Positions 25,622 to 34,171 of a DNA stretch of 64,000 bases are shown in pieces (position 1 is the first letter of the stretch; every line of letters starts with the position of its first letter). This stretch comes from Clostridiales bacterium. Lineage in GTDB: Bacteria > Bacillota > Clostridia > Oscillospirales > Oscillospiraceae. Both the position numbers and the translations under genes were made by a program. The stretch lies in assembly GCA_029008095.1 (NCBI GenBank), contig JAQXJB010000020.1:37912-101911 (forward strand), written 5' to 3'. Below the pieces are notes generated by a model. That model made no database searches. It was not told the origin of the DNA and was given only the letters and a program-made list of their open reading frames with translations.

Positions 25622-25713
25622 ATGTCATTCTGAGCCTGCGAAGAATCTCCGCACCACCGGAACTGCCGATGTAAACCAACGCCGGAGATTCTTCCCTGCG
25701 GTCAGAATGACAT
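25622..25713. repeat. two-armed GTCATTCTGA-type repeat, copy B
   Basis: Differs from copy A by only a few bases over 90 bp, suggesting a recent duplication. Confidence 0.8.
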
Positions 25714-25770
25714 TATTTTTACATTTATTCGTATTATCGTTTTTGCCGTACCATATCAATCGGCGCAAAA

Positions 25771-26277
25771 TCATTGATCGAATTTATCCAGCTCGCAGCC
25801 TAAAATACCTTCCATGAACCCGGCCAACTTCATGGACTGCTCCCGGCGCTCGTAGGCGGCTTTGGTACCGGCCTCGTCGCCGGCGAATTTCTCCAGACTG
25901 CGGGCATAGCGCTCGGCCACGCTCACCCTGTTCGTTCCCTTGGTTATCTTGTCCGCGATGTAGACGACCTCCTTCTCCGCCACACGGTCGGTGTCGATGA
26001 AGTCGCCCATATGCGCTCCAACGATGCGCGCTTCGTCCTGCAGACCGGCCTCAAGGAGATAGAGCATCCCTTTGATGGAGTGAAAGCGTTCGGTGCGGCG
26101 GATATCGTGGAGCAGCCCACCCCGCCAGCAGAGCTCGGCGTCCAGCGCATAGCCCCGGGCATTCAGCGCCAGAGCAAGGGCGCGGGAGGTTTCGGCAACG
26201 GCGCGGCAGTGCTCCGTCACCTGCCGTGGCTGGCCGCAGCCTTCCAGTATTTCTATACATTTTTCGTTTATGTTCAT
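25771..26277 (-). CDS. HD-domain phosphohydrolase-like protein
   Basis: From ATG 26277 a 168-residue cytosolic protein with an HD-type metal site: AEL and LLHDIRRTERFHS give the HD pair, and GAHMGD and YIADKIT supply further ligands. Small HD proteins of this kind hydrolyse phosphate esters of nucleotides. Its ribosome binding site (GGGGGAT) lies within a dispersed repeat. A frame from 26307 would translate part of that repeat and is less likely. It follows the radical SAM gene on the same strand; a joint role is possible but unproven. Confidence 0.82.
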   Translation of the reverse strand: MNINEKCIEILEGCGQPRQVTEHCRAVAETSRALALALNARGYALDAELCWRGGLLHDIRRTERFHSIKGMLYLLEAGLQDEARIVGAHMGDFIDTDRVAEKEVVYIADKITKGTNRVSVAERYARSLEKFAGDEAGTKAAYERREQSMKLAGFMEGILGCELDKFDQ

Positions 26278-26417
26278 ATAAATCCCCCATACGGCAACGC
26301 CGCACATATAGTCTGCAAAAAATCCCCCTGCATGGAGGATTTTTTGCCATCATCGCCGGTTGCCCGTAGGGCGAGGCGATGGGCTTTTTCATAATATAGT
26401 GTGATTTTTCACACTAT
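26278..26417 (-). repeat. ~140-bp dispersed repeat carrying a ribosome binding site, copy 1
   Basis: Read on the minus strand: ATAGTGTGAAAAATCAC, then TCGCCTCGCCCTACGGGCAA, CCGGCGATGA, AAATCCTCCATGC, TATGTGCGGC and TATGGGGGATTT just before the HD-gene start. It aligns along its length with 35113-35255. Confidence 0.8.
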
Positions 26418-27733
26418 TCACCTTTGATATAGTTGGCGCAGAAGGGCACTATGCGCCCATCCCGGTAAACATGGAGGCTGCAGCGGCGCAGGCGCTCAAG
26501 GTCTATGCTCCACGCGTCCTGAAAGGCCATGCCGGTGATGGTGAAGCCGTGGGATTTGATGCGGGCAAGGAAGCCGTCAAAATCGTCGGGCGCGCCGTCA
26601 TACTGCTCGGCGGCAAGGTCACGGGTCCAGCGGCGGGCAACAAAGCGGCGGTTGCGCAGGGCCTCCGCGTCAGGCTCGGCGGATTTTGAGCAGCAGCAAT
26701 CGCCGGAGCTCTGCTTTTTTGGGGTGATAGCGGTTATGCCGTCAGGCATTATCACAAAGTCGCCGTGGAAGCCGCAGCGGGGGTGGTCGCAGCTCGATGG
26801 GGCTATGTCGCTCAGCTTGATAAGCCCCTCCGTCTGCTCCTCGATGGCCCGGAGTATCTCGGGCAGGGTTATCCTGTCCTCGTCCCTGGGCGGCTGCGGA
26901 TAGCGGCCGAAATAGCTCACGGGCTGGAAGTGTACCCCCCGCACCACGGGGGATTTTTCAATGGCGAGCTTTATTATGCCGCCTATCTCGTGGTCGTTCA
27001 CGCCGGGGACAACGGTGGGCACCAGCGTCACGCCCAGCCCGGCCTCGCCGCATACGCGGATGGCCTTTAGCTTCTGCTCAAGGAGCGGACGCCCCCGCAG
27101 CTTGCGGTACGGCTCCTCGCTCACGCCGTCAAACTGCATGAAAACGAAGTCCAGACCCGCCTCGGCAAGGCGCTTTGTAAACTCCGGCTCGGCGGCAAGG
27201 CGCAGGCCGTTGGAGTTGAGCTGCACGGAGCTTGCCCCCGCCCGCTTCGCCGCCGCGATTATCTCGGGCAGGTCGTCGCGCACGGTGGGTTCCCCTCCGG
27301 AAAGCTGGATGAATTTGCGGTTCGCCGCCGTCATACGGCAGAAATCCTCATAAAGCTCCTCCGGAGTCTTTTCCCGCATGGGCTGGTGGTCTCCGCTTTC
27401 CGCGAAGCAAACGGGACAGTGGAGGTTGCAGCGGGAGGTTATCTCGATGAGCACGCAGCAGGTGCTTTGGAGATGTCCGGAGCAAAGGCCGCAATCGTTG
27501 GGACAGTCGGGCATATCCTCCCATGCCTCCCGGGGCGGCCTGTAATTGCCCCACGCGCTCAGCTCGGGACTGCCGCGCCATACGATCGTTTTGAAGCTGC
27601 CATGCTCCGGGCAGCTTTTTTTCATGTACCAGTCCCCGCCCTCCTGCACCAGACGGGCAGGTATGCGCTTCAGGCATACGGGACAGAGGGAGGCCGTCCG
27701 CCTCGCCCTGACAGGTGTGACCTTTATTTTCAT
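26414..27733 (-). CDS. radical SAM protein with cysteine-rich termini (TrsS/Tes-like)
   Basis: From ATG 27733 (eight bases after AAAGGGAG) a 439-residue protein. An N-terminal zinc-ribbon-like part (CPVC at 17-20, Cys41) and a CPNDCGLC cluster precede the radical SAM core with CNLHCPVC (Cys102, 106, 109) and QLSGGEP. Then come HPRCGFHGD and a GDCCCSKS cysteine run near residue 345. This layout resembles the radical SAM (seleno)protein TrsS and tetraether-lipid-synthase-like group. No selenocysteine is evident. An HD protein follows 136 bp downstream. The reaction is unknown. Confidence 0.8.
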   Translation of the reverse strand: MKIKVTPVRARRTASLCPVCLKRIPARLVQEGGDWYMKKSCPEHGSFKTIVWRGSPELSAWGNYRPPREAWEDMPDCPNDCGLCSGHLQSTCCVLIEITSRCNLHCPVCFAESGDHQPMREKTPEELYEDFCRMTAANRKFIQLSGGEPTVRDDLPEIIAAAKRAGASSVQLNSNGLRLAAEPEFTKRLAEAGLDFVFMQFDGVSEEPYRKLRGRPLLEQKLKAIRVCGEAGLGVTLVPTVVPGVNDHEIGGIIKLAIEKSPVVRGVHFQPVSYFGRYPQPPRDEDRITLPEILRAIEEQTEGLIKLSDIAPSSCDHPRCGFHGDFVIMPDGITAITPKKQSSGDCCCSKSAEPDAEALRNRRFVARRWTRDLAAEQYDGAPDDFDGFLARIKSHGFTITGMAFQDAWSIDLERLRRCSLHVYRDGRIVPFCANYIKGE

Positions 27734-27898
27734 AGGCATTGCTCCCTTTCGGTTCATTTTCCGCGCTGCCGATATTATACCGCCGAAACCGTAAACTTGC
27801 AAGGCGGCACATTGACACAAAACTTACCGTACAGTACAATAAGAGCAGAGCGCCGCGGGCAGGATAATAAACAGCATATGCCGAAGGAGGAAAACCGA

Positions 27899-28540
27899 AT
27901 GAAAAGAAAGTACATTCCGTATATTCTCGTATTTCCGCTTTTACTGGCTGTTACAGGTATTCTTCTGACTTTCGTGCCTTCCGATATTTCACCCGATGAA
28001 TACCTGAAGGAGATGTTTGGCGAAAGTCATATTATTGTCCTTTCCGACCCAAAGACCCACGGGAAAAAATACTGTTACATTGCGTACGAGAGCTTGGAGA
28101 AAACCAGCGAAAGTGCCACTATATTTCCCTTAGAGCAAACCGGTGGGTTATATACCAACAGCGATAAATATAGCTGTACTTTGGACAAGGAAAGCTATCT
28201 GCCGGACGAAATGCTCAATGTGCAGATCAGCAATTCCGGAAGCTACGACCTCGTCTGGGAGAGCAATGATTACATTCTTGACGTCATGCTGAACGGTCAA
28301 TGGTATGTCATAGGCATAGGAGAGCTGAAAAAGCGCGGCAGCGAGATGTGCTGCGTTGTTGACAAGAATATGAAAATGCAGATCGATCTGAGCAGGACAG
28401 GAAACTGCAGGCTCAGGCCGGGACAATATCGCTTCCGGATTCATGTCAGATTTCGCACGGACGATGATGCAAGTGAATTCAAAAAGGAATTATTTGATGA
28501 CGGTTTTTGGCTGTATCAAGAGTTCAATGTGACAAAATAA
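27899..28540 (+). CDS. exported Ig-like-domain protein
   Basis: From ATG 27899 (after GAAGGAGG) a 213-residue protein with an N-terminal membrane anchor or signal (residues 6-26) and an extracellular part. Residues about 90-210 resemble bacterial Ig-like domains seen beside signalling lipoproteins: LDKESYLPDEMLNVQISNSG, VMLNGQWYVIG and RLRPGQYRFRI. No enzymatic residues. The longer open frame from 27386 is antisense to the radical SAM gene and not real. Function unknown. Confidence 0.72.
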   Translation: MKRKYIPYILVFPLLLAVTGILLTFVPSDISPDEYLKEMFGESHIIVLSDPKTHGKKYCYIAYESLEKTSESATIFPLEQTGGLYTNSDKYSCTLDKESYLPDEMLNVQISNSGSYDLVWESNDYILDVMLNGQWYVIGIGELKKRGSEMCCVVDKNMKMQIDLSRTGNCRLRPGQYRFRIHVRFRTDDDASEFKKELFDDGFWLYQEFNVTK

Positions 28541-28582
28541 TGGGTCAGCGAAACGGTTAAGCCTTGACGTGCTGGGGGCACG

Positions 28583-28750
28583 ATCGAGTTCAGCCTTCAA
28601 TACCCGGACGGCAGCGCCCGAAGCTCACAGGCCAATGCCTTCGCTGAGGATGTTCAGGCATCCTTGGACGCGGGCATGAACGGGCATCTGTCAAAACCAA
28701 TTGTAAGGGACGAGGTTGTAAAGGCAATTGCAGGGAATATAAACAGATAA
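28583..28750 (+). pseudogene. remnant of a response-regulator receiver domain (hybrid kinase 3' end)
   Basis: The frame from 28583 to TAA 28748-28750 encodes ...ANAFAEDVQASLDAG, MNGHLSKPI and VRDEVVKAIAGNINR. This is the last third of a CheY-like receiver, with the conserved Lys-Pro of LSKP. The 5' part, including the phospho-accepting Asp and any kinase, is missing, and the frame has no start or binding site. It is the tail of a deleted hybrid histidine kinase, followed by a terminator. Confidence 0.8.
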
Positions 28751-28766
28751 TTTTGCAATATACTAT

Positions 28767-28802
28767 AAAGAGAGGCTGCATTGTCATTTGCAGCCTCTCT
28801 TT
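28767..28802. terminator. bidirectional intrinsic terminator
   Basis: AAAGAGAGGCTGCA (28767-28780) pairs perfectly with 28789-28802 around an eight-base loop, with A/T tails on both sides. It lies between the receiver remnant (+) and the epimerase gene (-). Confidence 0.85.
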
Positions 28803-28830
28803 GTGTGATTTGAAGGTTTCCGCCCGGCAC

Positions 28831-29907
28831 TCAGAAGTTAACATCCACGCCAAGGCCAGGTCTGTCAAGCAGAATAAAGCGGTCGTTCTGGCGGTCAAAG
28901 CCACCGCTCATACCCGTTTCCGCATCCTTATAGAACATGAAGCTGTCGCAGTCAGCCTCGGTAATATTTTTCTTTGCCGCAACGAGGCTTACGCCCGCGG
29001 TTATGGCAAGCTTGGTTTCCAGCATGCAGCCGACCATACAGGTCACGCCATTGGCCTCGGCGATATCGCTTATCTTCATACCGGGCAGCAGGCCGCCGCA
29101 CTTCATCAGTTTGATATTGAGCACATCCGCGCAGCCGGAGCGAATGAGCGCCGCGGCATCCTTGGGATCATGCACGGATTCATCCAGCATCAGCTGCATT
29201 CCCACTACCTTTGAACGGAGCTGGGCCATGCCCGCGTGATCCCAATAGGGCAGGCACTGTTCAACGGCCTCCACGCCTACCTTCTTAAAGCCCTCTATGG
29301 CATACAGCGCGCGGGATATATCGTAGCCCTGATTGGCGTCCACGCGCAGCCGGACATGGGGGCCGACCTTCTCGCGGATAAGATTCAGCGCCCTTATATC
29401 CTCGTCCGGATCGATTCCGGCCTTTATCTTGAGGATATTGAAGCCTTCCTTTTTGACATAGACCTCCGCGGTCTCCGCCATATGCTCCGGCGTGCTTATG
29501 CCGATCGTGATATCATTCTGGACGACGCTCTGGTAACCTCCGAGCAGCTTATAAACCGGCTGTCCGCAGGCCTTTCCCATCAGGTCAAACATCGCCAGGT
29601 CAACGGCACACTTGGCCGCGCCGTTGCTGTAGATCACGTTATCCATCATGGCGTGTATCTGCTCAATGCAGAAGGGATCCATGCCTATCAGGCCGGGCTT
29701 GAGCATATCCAGAACAGCAATGACGCTGTCGCTCGTTTCTCCTGTCACAGGCGCGAAAGGCGCGGCCTCGCCATAACCAACGAGCCCGTTGTCTGCTGTT
29801 ACCTTGATGATGACCACTTCCGCGTAGCCTATCTCGGTAAATGCGATTTTAAAGGGCTCCTGCAGATCAATACGCAGTTTTTCCCAGACTATATCTGTAA
29901 TTTTCAT
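28831..29907 (-). CDS. dipeptide epimerase (enolase superfamily, L-Ala-D/L-Glu epimerase type)
   Basis: A 358-residue enolase-superfamily protein with an N-terminal capping domain and a barrel. Catalytic bases are the second Lys of LKIKAG and the Lys of NIKLMKCGG; metal ligands are RVDANQGY Asp, the Glu of VEQCLPY, and the Asp of LDESV. This set is that of L-Ala-D/L-Glu epimerases, which release murein-derived dipeptides for use, although the subgroup also includes other dipeptide epimerases. Twelve bases downstream of a serine hydrolase gene in a peptide-uptake cluster, which fits. Confidence 0.88.
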   Translation of the reverse strand: MKITDIVWEKLRIDLQEPFKIAFTEIGYAEVVIIKVTADNGLVGYGEAAPFAPVTGETSDSVIAVLDMLKPGLIGMDPFCIEQIHAMMDNVIYSNGAAKCAVDLAMFDLMGKACGQPVYKLLGGYQSVVQNDITIGISTPEHMAETAEVYVKKEGFNILKIKAGIDPDEDIRALNLIREKVGPHVRLRVDANQGYDISRALYAIEGFKKVGVEAVEQCLPYWDHAGMAQLRSKVVGMQLMLDESVHDPKDAAALIRSGCADVLNIKLMKCGGLLPGMKISDIAEANGVTCMVGCMLETKLAITAGVSLVAAKKNITEADCDSFMFYKDAETGMSGGFDRQNDRFILLDRPGLGVDVNF

Positions 29908-29918
29908 TTCGTATCCCC

Positions 29919-31373
29919 TTAAGAATTTTTGCGGATAAAATGTATTTTTTCCGGCCCTTCCACATCCAGACCGGCACTGAAGCCAACGACGTTCGCCTGC
30001 GCATCAATATCAACACAGGCCTCTATCATAACGCCGGGCATGGCGTGGGGCTCTTCCAGATAGAAAAACTGATTGGCATAATGCTTTCCGCTGAACACCG
30101 CCGTTCCGAGATGGACTTTGAGCCCGCCGTCTCCGGCCTCTATGATAATATCGCCGTAGCCATCCTCGTGATAGGTACCGGCAATGGCGTCCAGCGCCAC
30201 GGGACAGGGTGCGTCTGCAGGCTGTTTGGCCCACAGCTCTTCCTTTCCCGCCTTCTGTTTCGCCTCGGCGTCGTCATAGAACTTTTTAAGTTCGGCTGAC
30301 CAATCCGTCTTTCCGCCAAGCACTTTTTCCATGGTCACATAGCGCATCACCTGTGCGCCGCGGATCTCGCCCATATTGGTCAGTATCGCAATGGCGAAAT
30401 CGTCATCCGGCAAGAAGCTCTGGTCGGCCATAAAGCCGTCAATATGCCCGCCGTGATGTACCAGACGGTGGCCCTCAAAAACCTCCGTCATAAGGCCCAA
30501 GCCGTAAGCATTGTTGGACACCGCCTTATGCATGGGTTCCGGATCATCCTCTCCCGGACGTATCATCTGGGGAGTATACATCTGCCGGCAAATCTCCTCG
30601 GAAAGCACGCGTGTTCCGTTATACACACCGCCGCAGAGCAGCATGGTATCCCATTTCAGCAGTTCGGAGGTCGCCATATAAATGCAGCCGGCGGAGCCCA
30701 TAGCTCCTATATCAGCGTGCTCCACCACATAAGGCGCATCCTTTTCCTTATTATAAAGGTACGGCACGGCGCAGTTGCCCATAGCCTGCGCCTCGGCCGG
30801 AGAAAAGGCCGCGCGCGTTATACCCAGCGGCTTAAAAATATTCTCGCGCACGACCTCCTGCCAGGGCTTTCCGCTTACGCGCTGGATCACGTAGCCCGCC
30901 AGGGCAAACATCTGGTTGCTGTACTGCCATTTATAGCGGAACGGCTGATTGGGCCGCAGATAGCGCAGAGATTTAATAATATCCTCTTCCGTAAGCACGT
31001 CCAGCCGGGCATACCACGAAAGCTCATGCCGCGGAAGTCCGCAGCGGTGGCAAAGCATATCGCGCACCGTAAGATGGTTGGAAACATAGGCATCATACAT
31101 CTCAAACTCGGGGATATAGTCTTTTACGACATCGTCCAACCGCAGCTTACCCTGGTCGACAAGCGTACATATGGCGCCGGCAACGAAGGATTTTGTGCAG
31201 GACCCGATGGCATACAGAGTATTGCCATCGGGCTCCTTTCCGTTTTCGATATCGCAAAAGCCATCACCGAAGCTGTATACCTCGCCGTGGTCATAAACCG
31301 TAGCGCTGTATGACGGGACATGAAAGCGCACTCTCGCCTCGTCAAGCGCGGCTTTAAGCTCCTGCATTTTCAT
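29919..31373 (-). CDS. serine hydrolase, class C beta-lactamase fold
   Basis: A 484-residue protein with the beta-lactamase-like triad: Ser58 and Lys61 in SCTKSF, the YSN of WQYSNQMF, and HHGGHIDGF near residue 310. A C-terminal lipocalin-like domain follows (TYHEDGYGDI...). There is no signal peptide, so it is likely cytosolic; family members include D-aminopeptidases and esterases. Placed between a binding-protein gene and a dipeptide epimerase gene it most likely trims imported peptides (inference). ATG at 31373. Confidence 0.85.
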   Translation of the reverse strand: MKMQELKAALDEARVRFHVPSYSATVYDHGEVYSFGDGFCDIENGKEPDGNTLYAIGSCTKSFVAGAICTLVDQGKLRLDDVVKDYIPEFEMYDAYVSNHLTVRDMLCHRCGLPRHELSWYARLDVLTEEDIIKSLRYLRPNQPFRYKWQYSNQMFALAGYVIQRVSGKPWQEVVRENIFKPLGITRAAFSPAEAQAMGNCAVPYLYNKEKDAPYVVEHADIGAMGSAGCIYMATSELLKWDTMLLCGGVYNGTRVLSEEICRQMYTPQMIRPGEDDPEPMHKAVSNNAYGLGLMTEVFEGHRLVHHGGHIDGFMADQSFLPDDDFAIAILTNMGEIRGAQVMRYVTMEKVLGGKTDWSAELKKFYDDAEAKQKAGKEELWAKQPADAPCPVALDAIAGTYHEDGYGDIIIEAGDGGLKVHLGTAVFSGKHYANQFFYLEEPHAMPGVMIEACVDIDAQANVVGFSAGLDVEGPEKIHFIRKNS

Positions 31374-31390
31374 TGTTCAGTACCTCTCGA

Positions 31391-32938
31391 TCAGTTCCAG
31401 CTGCAGCGGGAATAGCTTTCCATGCGGACAGTGGGCGTATAGTTCAGGCCCTTGGCCCATGCCATGCAGGTCACCTTATTATAAAGCGGCAGATAGATGC
31501 ATTCCTCATCCAGCGTTTCCATGATCTCCTTATACATGGCTATACGCTCCTTGGGGTCCATGCAGATATTGGCAGCCTCTATCTTGGCATCTATGTCCGC
31601 ATTGGAATACTGAGCCATGTTCATACCGCCTATATTTTCGGTGGTATAATAGGTTGCAAACCAGCTCATGTCATAGGTGTTGGTCTGTCCCATAGTCGCC
31701 ATACCGAAGTTTCCGCCCATGCAGTTTGCAATAAGGGTATTCGCCTCGAGATTGGAGATCGTGCATGTAATGCCAACTTCAGCAAGCTGCTGCTGGAGAA
31801 CAACGGCTGCATCGGCAAAATAGGTTCCGCTGAGAGCCTGGATCTCGCCGACGTCCAGTCCATTCGGATATCCCGCCTGGGCAAGAAGCTCCTTGGCGCG
31901 CTCAGTATTATAAGTATAGTCGGGCTCGATCTCGGCATAACCGACCATCAGAGGCGTCACTACCGTATAAGTCGGCTTGGCCTGTCCATCCATAACCATT
32001 GCTATCATATCTTCGCGGTTCACGGCGCAAGCGATCGCCTCACGCACCAGCTGGTTATCGAAGGGAGCCTTCTGTACGTTCATAATGATATAGGTAACAT
32101 GGTTCGTGGTAAGCTCAGCGGTCTGATAATTGCTGTCAGCCTTCAAATTATTCCAGTTCGTGGTGTTCAGGCGGGCAATATCGATCTCGCCTGCCTGGAA
32201 AGCGGTAAGCGCGGTATTTTCATCCACGATCAAATGGAATTTAAGCGTCGGTATGGCAGGCGCTCCATCGCGGTAATTCGGATTTGCCTCCATCGTGACA
32301 GAAACGTCCTGGGTATATTCCTTAAGCATATAAGGGCCGGTGCCGCAGGCCTTGAAGCCCAGCAGACCGTTCTCGTCCTGATTTTCTTCAACAAATTTCT
32401 TGTTTGCAATAAGAACATAGGACAGTCCTTCAATGAGGCCCGGAGTAGGCTCAGTCAGGTTCACGGTGACAGTATTGGCGGCGTCATCCGCTTCCACGGT
32501 GTCAACCGTCGCGACGTCCTGTGCCAGATAGGCGCTGGCCTTTGCGCGCTCTATGGAGAACTTAACATCAGATGCGCTCAGCTTATCTCCGTTGGTAAAA
32601 TACACATCATCTCTGATGGTGAACACATAGGAGGTGCCTTCCTCTGAAATAGTGTATCCGGTTGCAAGAACGGGGATCTCATTTGTAGCATCGTCTACTG
32701 CGTAGAGGGGCTCATATATCTGATAGCAAAGGCGGAAATCGGAATCAAGATTCCAGCCATGAGGATCCAGAGTTGAAAAGGCATCCGGAATGCGCACATT
32801 CAGCTCTGTCTTTGCGGTGCCGTTAGTTGAATTTGTTCCGTTGCTGCCCTGCGTGTTCTTGGAGCCGCAGGCCGCCAGCGAAACCAACATCAAGGCCGCC
32901 ATTAAGAAAGCTAACATCTTTTTAGTCATTTTTTTCAT
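31391..32938 (-). CDS. ABC transporter substrate-binding lipoprotein, dipeptide family
   Basis: From ATG 32938 (seven bases after GAGGAAGGG) a 515-residue lipoprotein with lipobox SLAAC, then PDAFSTLDPHGWNLDSDF and the VFTIRDDVYFTNGDKLSASD block of family-5 solute binders. The first of three genes on this strand; the permeases and ATPases it serves are transcribed divergently from 33226. Probable ligand: dipeptides or oligopeptides, given the epimerase and hydrolase downstream. Confidence 0.9.
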   Translation of the reverse strand: MKKMTKKMLAFLMAALMLVSLAACGSKNTQGSNGTNSTNGTAKTELNVRIPDAFSTLDPHGWNLDSDFRLCYQIYEPLYAVDDATNEIPVLATGYTISEEGTSYVFTIRDDVYFTNGDKLSASDVKFSIERAKASAYLAQDVATVDTVEADDAANTVTVNLTEPTPGLIEGLSYVLIANKKFVEENQDENGLLGFKACGTGPYMLKEYTQDVSVTMEANPNYRDGAPAIPTLKFHLIVDENTALTAFQAGEIDIARLNTTNWNNLKADSNYQTAELTTNHVTYIIMNVQKAPFDNQLVREAIACAVNREDMIAMVMDGQAKPTYTVVTPLMVGYAEIEPDYTYNTERAKELLAQAGYPNGLDVGEIQALSGTYFADAAVVLQQQLAEVGITCTISNLEANTLIANCMGGNFGMATMGQTNTYDMSWFATYYTTENIGGMNMAQYSNADIDAKIEAANICMDPKERIAMYKEIMETLDEECIYLPLYNKVTCMAWAKGLNYTPTVRMESYSRCSWN

Positions 32939-33114
32939 TTGTTTTCCCTTCCTCTTTATCGCTTTACTCATTTACTTCTTTGATGCCAATAAAATTAGAT
33001 ATATGCTAAATCCTTTTCAAAAAATAATCAACATACAAACAGGACAAAATTTCACTTTAAAATTTCTTTTTCCTTGTGAGCTTTGTATAATTTTGTCGAT
33101 TTTTTAAATACTTC

Positions 33115-33144
33115 TTTACTTTGACCAATTAAAGTGCTTATAAT
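33115..33144 (+). promoter_or_regulatory. possible promoter for the permease operon
   Basis: TTTACT (33115-33120), an 18-bp spacer and TATAAT (33139-33144) in the 287-bp AT-rich gap between the divergent binding-protein and permease genes. A minus-strand promoter is expected in the same gap but I could not assign one. Confidence 0.4.
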
Positions 33145-33225
33145 AACTAAAATAATTTTGTCTAATCGCAAAGCAAGGCCACATAGTCTCGGCGTTATGC
33201 ATATTCGGACAAGGAGGCGAAAAAG

Positions 33226-34155
33226 ATGTTTAAATATATATTAAAACGTCTTCTGATTATGATCCCCACTCTTCTGGGCGTCATATTTATCGTTTTCACC
33301 ATCATGAATCTCACTCCCGGCAATCCCGGCCGCACCATCCTCGGCACTATGGCCACCCAGGAGCAGGTAGACCAGTTGAATCATGAGCTTGGCTATGACA
33401 AGCCGTTTTTCAGCCGCTTTTTCAGTTACTGCGGAGGGCTGCTGCAAGGTGATTTCGGCACGTCGTACCGCACGCGCGCTCCATTCACCACGGAGCTGAT
33501 GGGCCGGCTGCCGACTACCATTAAGTTGGGTCTCGCGGCATTTATCCTGTCTTCGCTCATCGGCGTATCATTAGGAATTCTTTCCGCCGTAAAGCAGTAT
33601 TCTTTTGCCGACGTCTTCTGCTCCACAACGGCTATCCTGTTCGCCTCTATACCGGGTTTCTTCCTCGGCATGGTTCTGATTTATGTTTTCGGCCTTAAGC
33701 TCGGCTGGTTTCCCACCTTCGGCGGCACCGATTTCAAGAGCTTTGTGCTCCCGGTCATCACGCTGACCATAGCGACCACGGTCACAGTCCAAAGGCTTAC
33801 CAGAACCACAATGCTTGAAGCGGTCAGGCAGGACTATATCCGCACCGCCAAGGCCAAGGGCTGTTCCAAAGCGCGCATGACCTGGAAGCACGCTCTGAAA
33901 AACGCCATTCTTCCCGTAATAACCGTCATGGGAATCAACGCCGGCACTGTCATGGGCGGCGCCGTCATCTGCGAAACAGTTTTCGCCCTTCCCGGCATGG
34001 GCACCTATATTCTTACTGCCATACGCTCCAAGGACATTCCCGTCGTAATGTCATCCACAGTTCTCCTGTCGCTGATATTCTGCGTAATTATGATACTTGT
34101 GGACGTACTGTATGCCGCTATTGACCCGCGTATCCGCGAAAGAATCACGCACTGA
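33226..34155 (+). CDS. ABC transporter permease, DppB type
   Basis: A 309-residue membrane protein with six helices, the GTMATQEQVDQLNHELGYDK block after the first helix and an EAA loop at RTAKAKGCSKARMTWKHALK. ATG at 33226 after AAGGAGG. First of five plus-strand genes of the peptide cluster. Confidence 0.92.
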   Translation: MFKYILKRLLIMIPTLLGVIFIVFTIMNLTPGNPGRTILGTMATQEQVDQLNHELGYDKPFFSRFFSYCGGLLQGDFGTSYRTRAPFTTELMGRLPTTIKLGLAAFILSSLIGVSLGILSAVKQYSFADVFCSTTAILFASIPGFFLGMVLIYVFGLKLGWFPTFGGTDFKSFVLPVITLTIATTVTVQRLTRTTMLEAVRQDYIRTAKAKGCSKARMTWKHALKNAILPVITVMGINAGTVMGGAVICETVFALPGMGTYILTAIRSKDIPVVMSSTVLLSLIFCVIMILVDVLYAAIDPRIRERITH

Positions 34156-34171
34156 CGGAGGTAAGCAAGCC

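Larger units (their letters stand above)
25299..25770. other. gene-free repeat array
   Basis: Two near-identical GTCATTCTGA-type two-armed repeats (25349-25440 and 25622-25713) flank two GC-rich palindromes (25492-25517 and 25545-25586). No coding frame is credible. Confidence 0.7.

Noticed and set aside
27386..27898. N-terminal extension of the Ig-like protein
   Set aside because: Antisense to the radical SAM gene; the ATG at 27899 has a strong binding site and a signal-like N-terminus.
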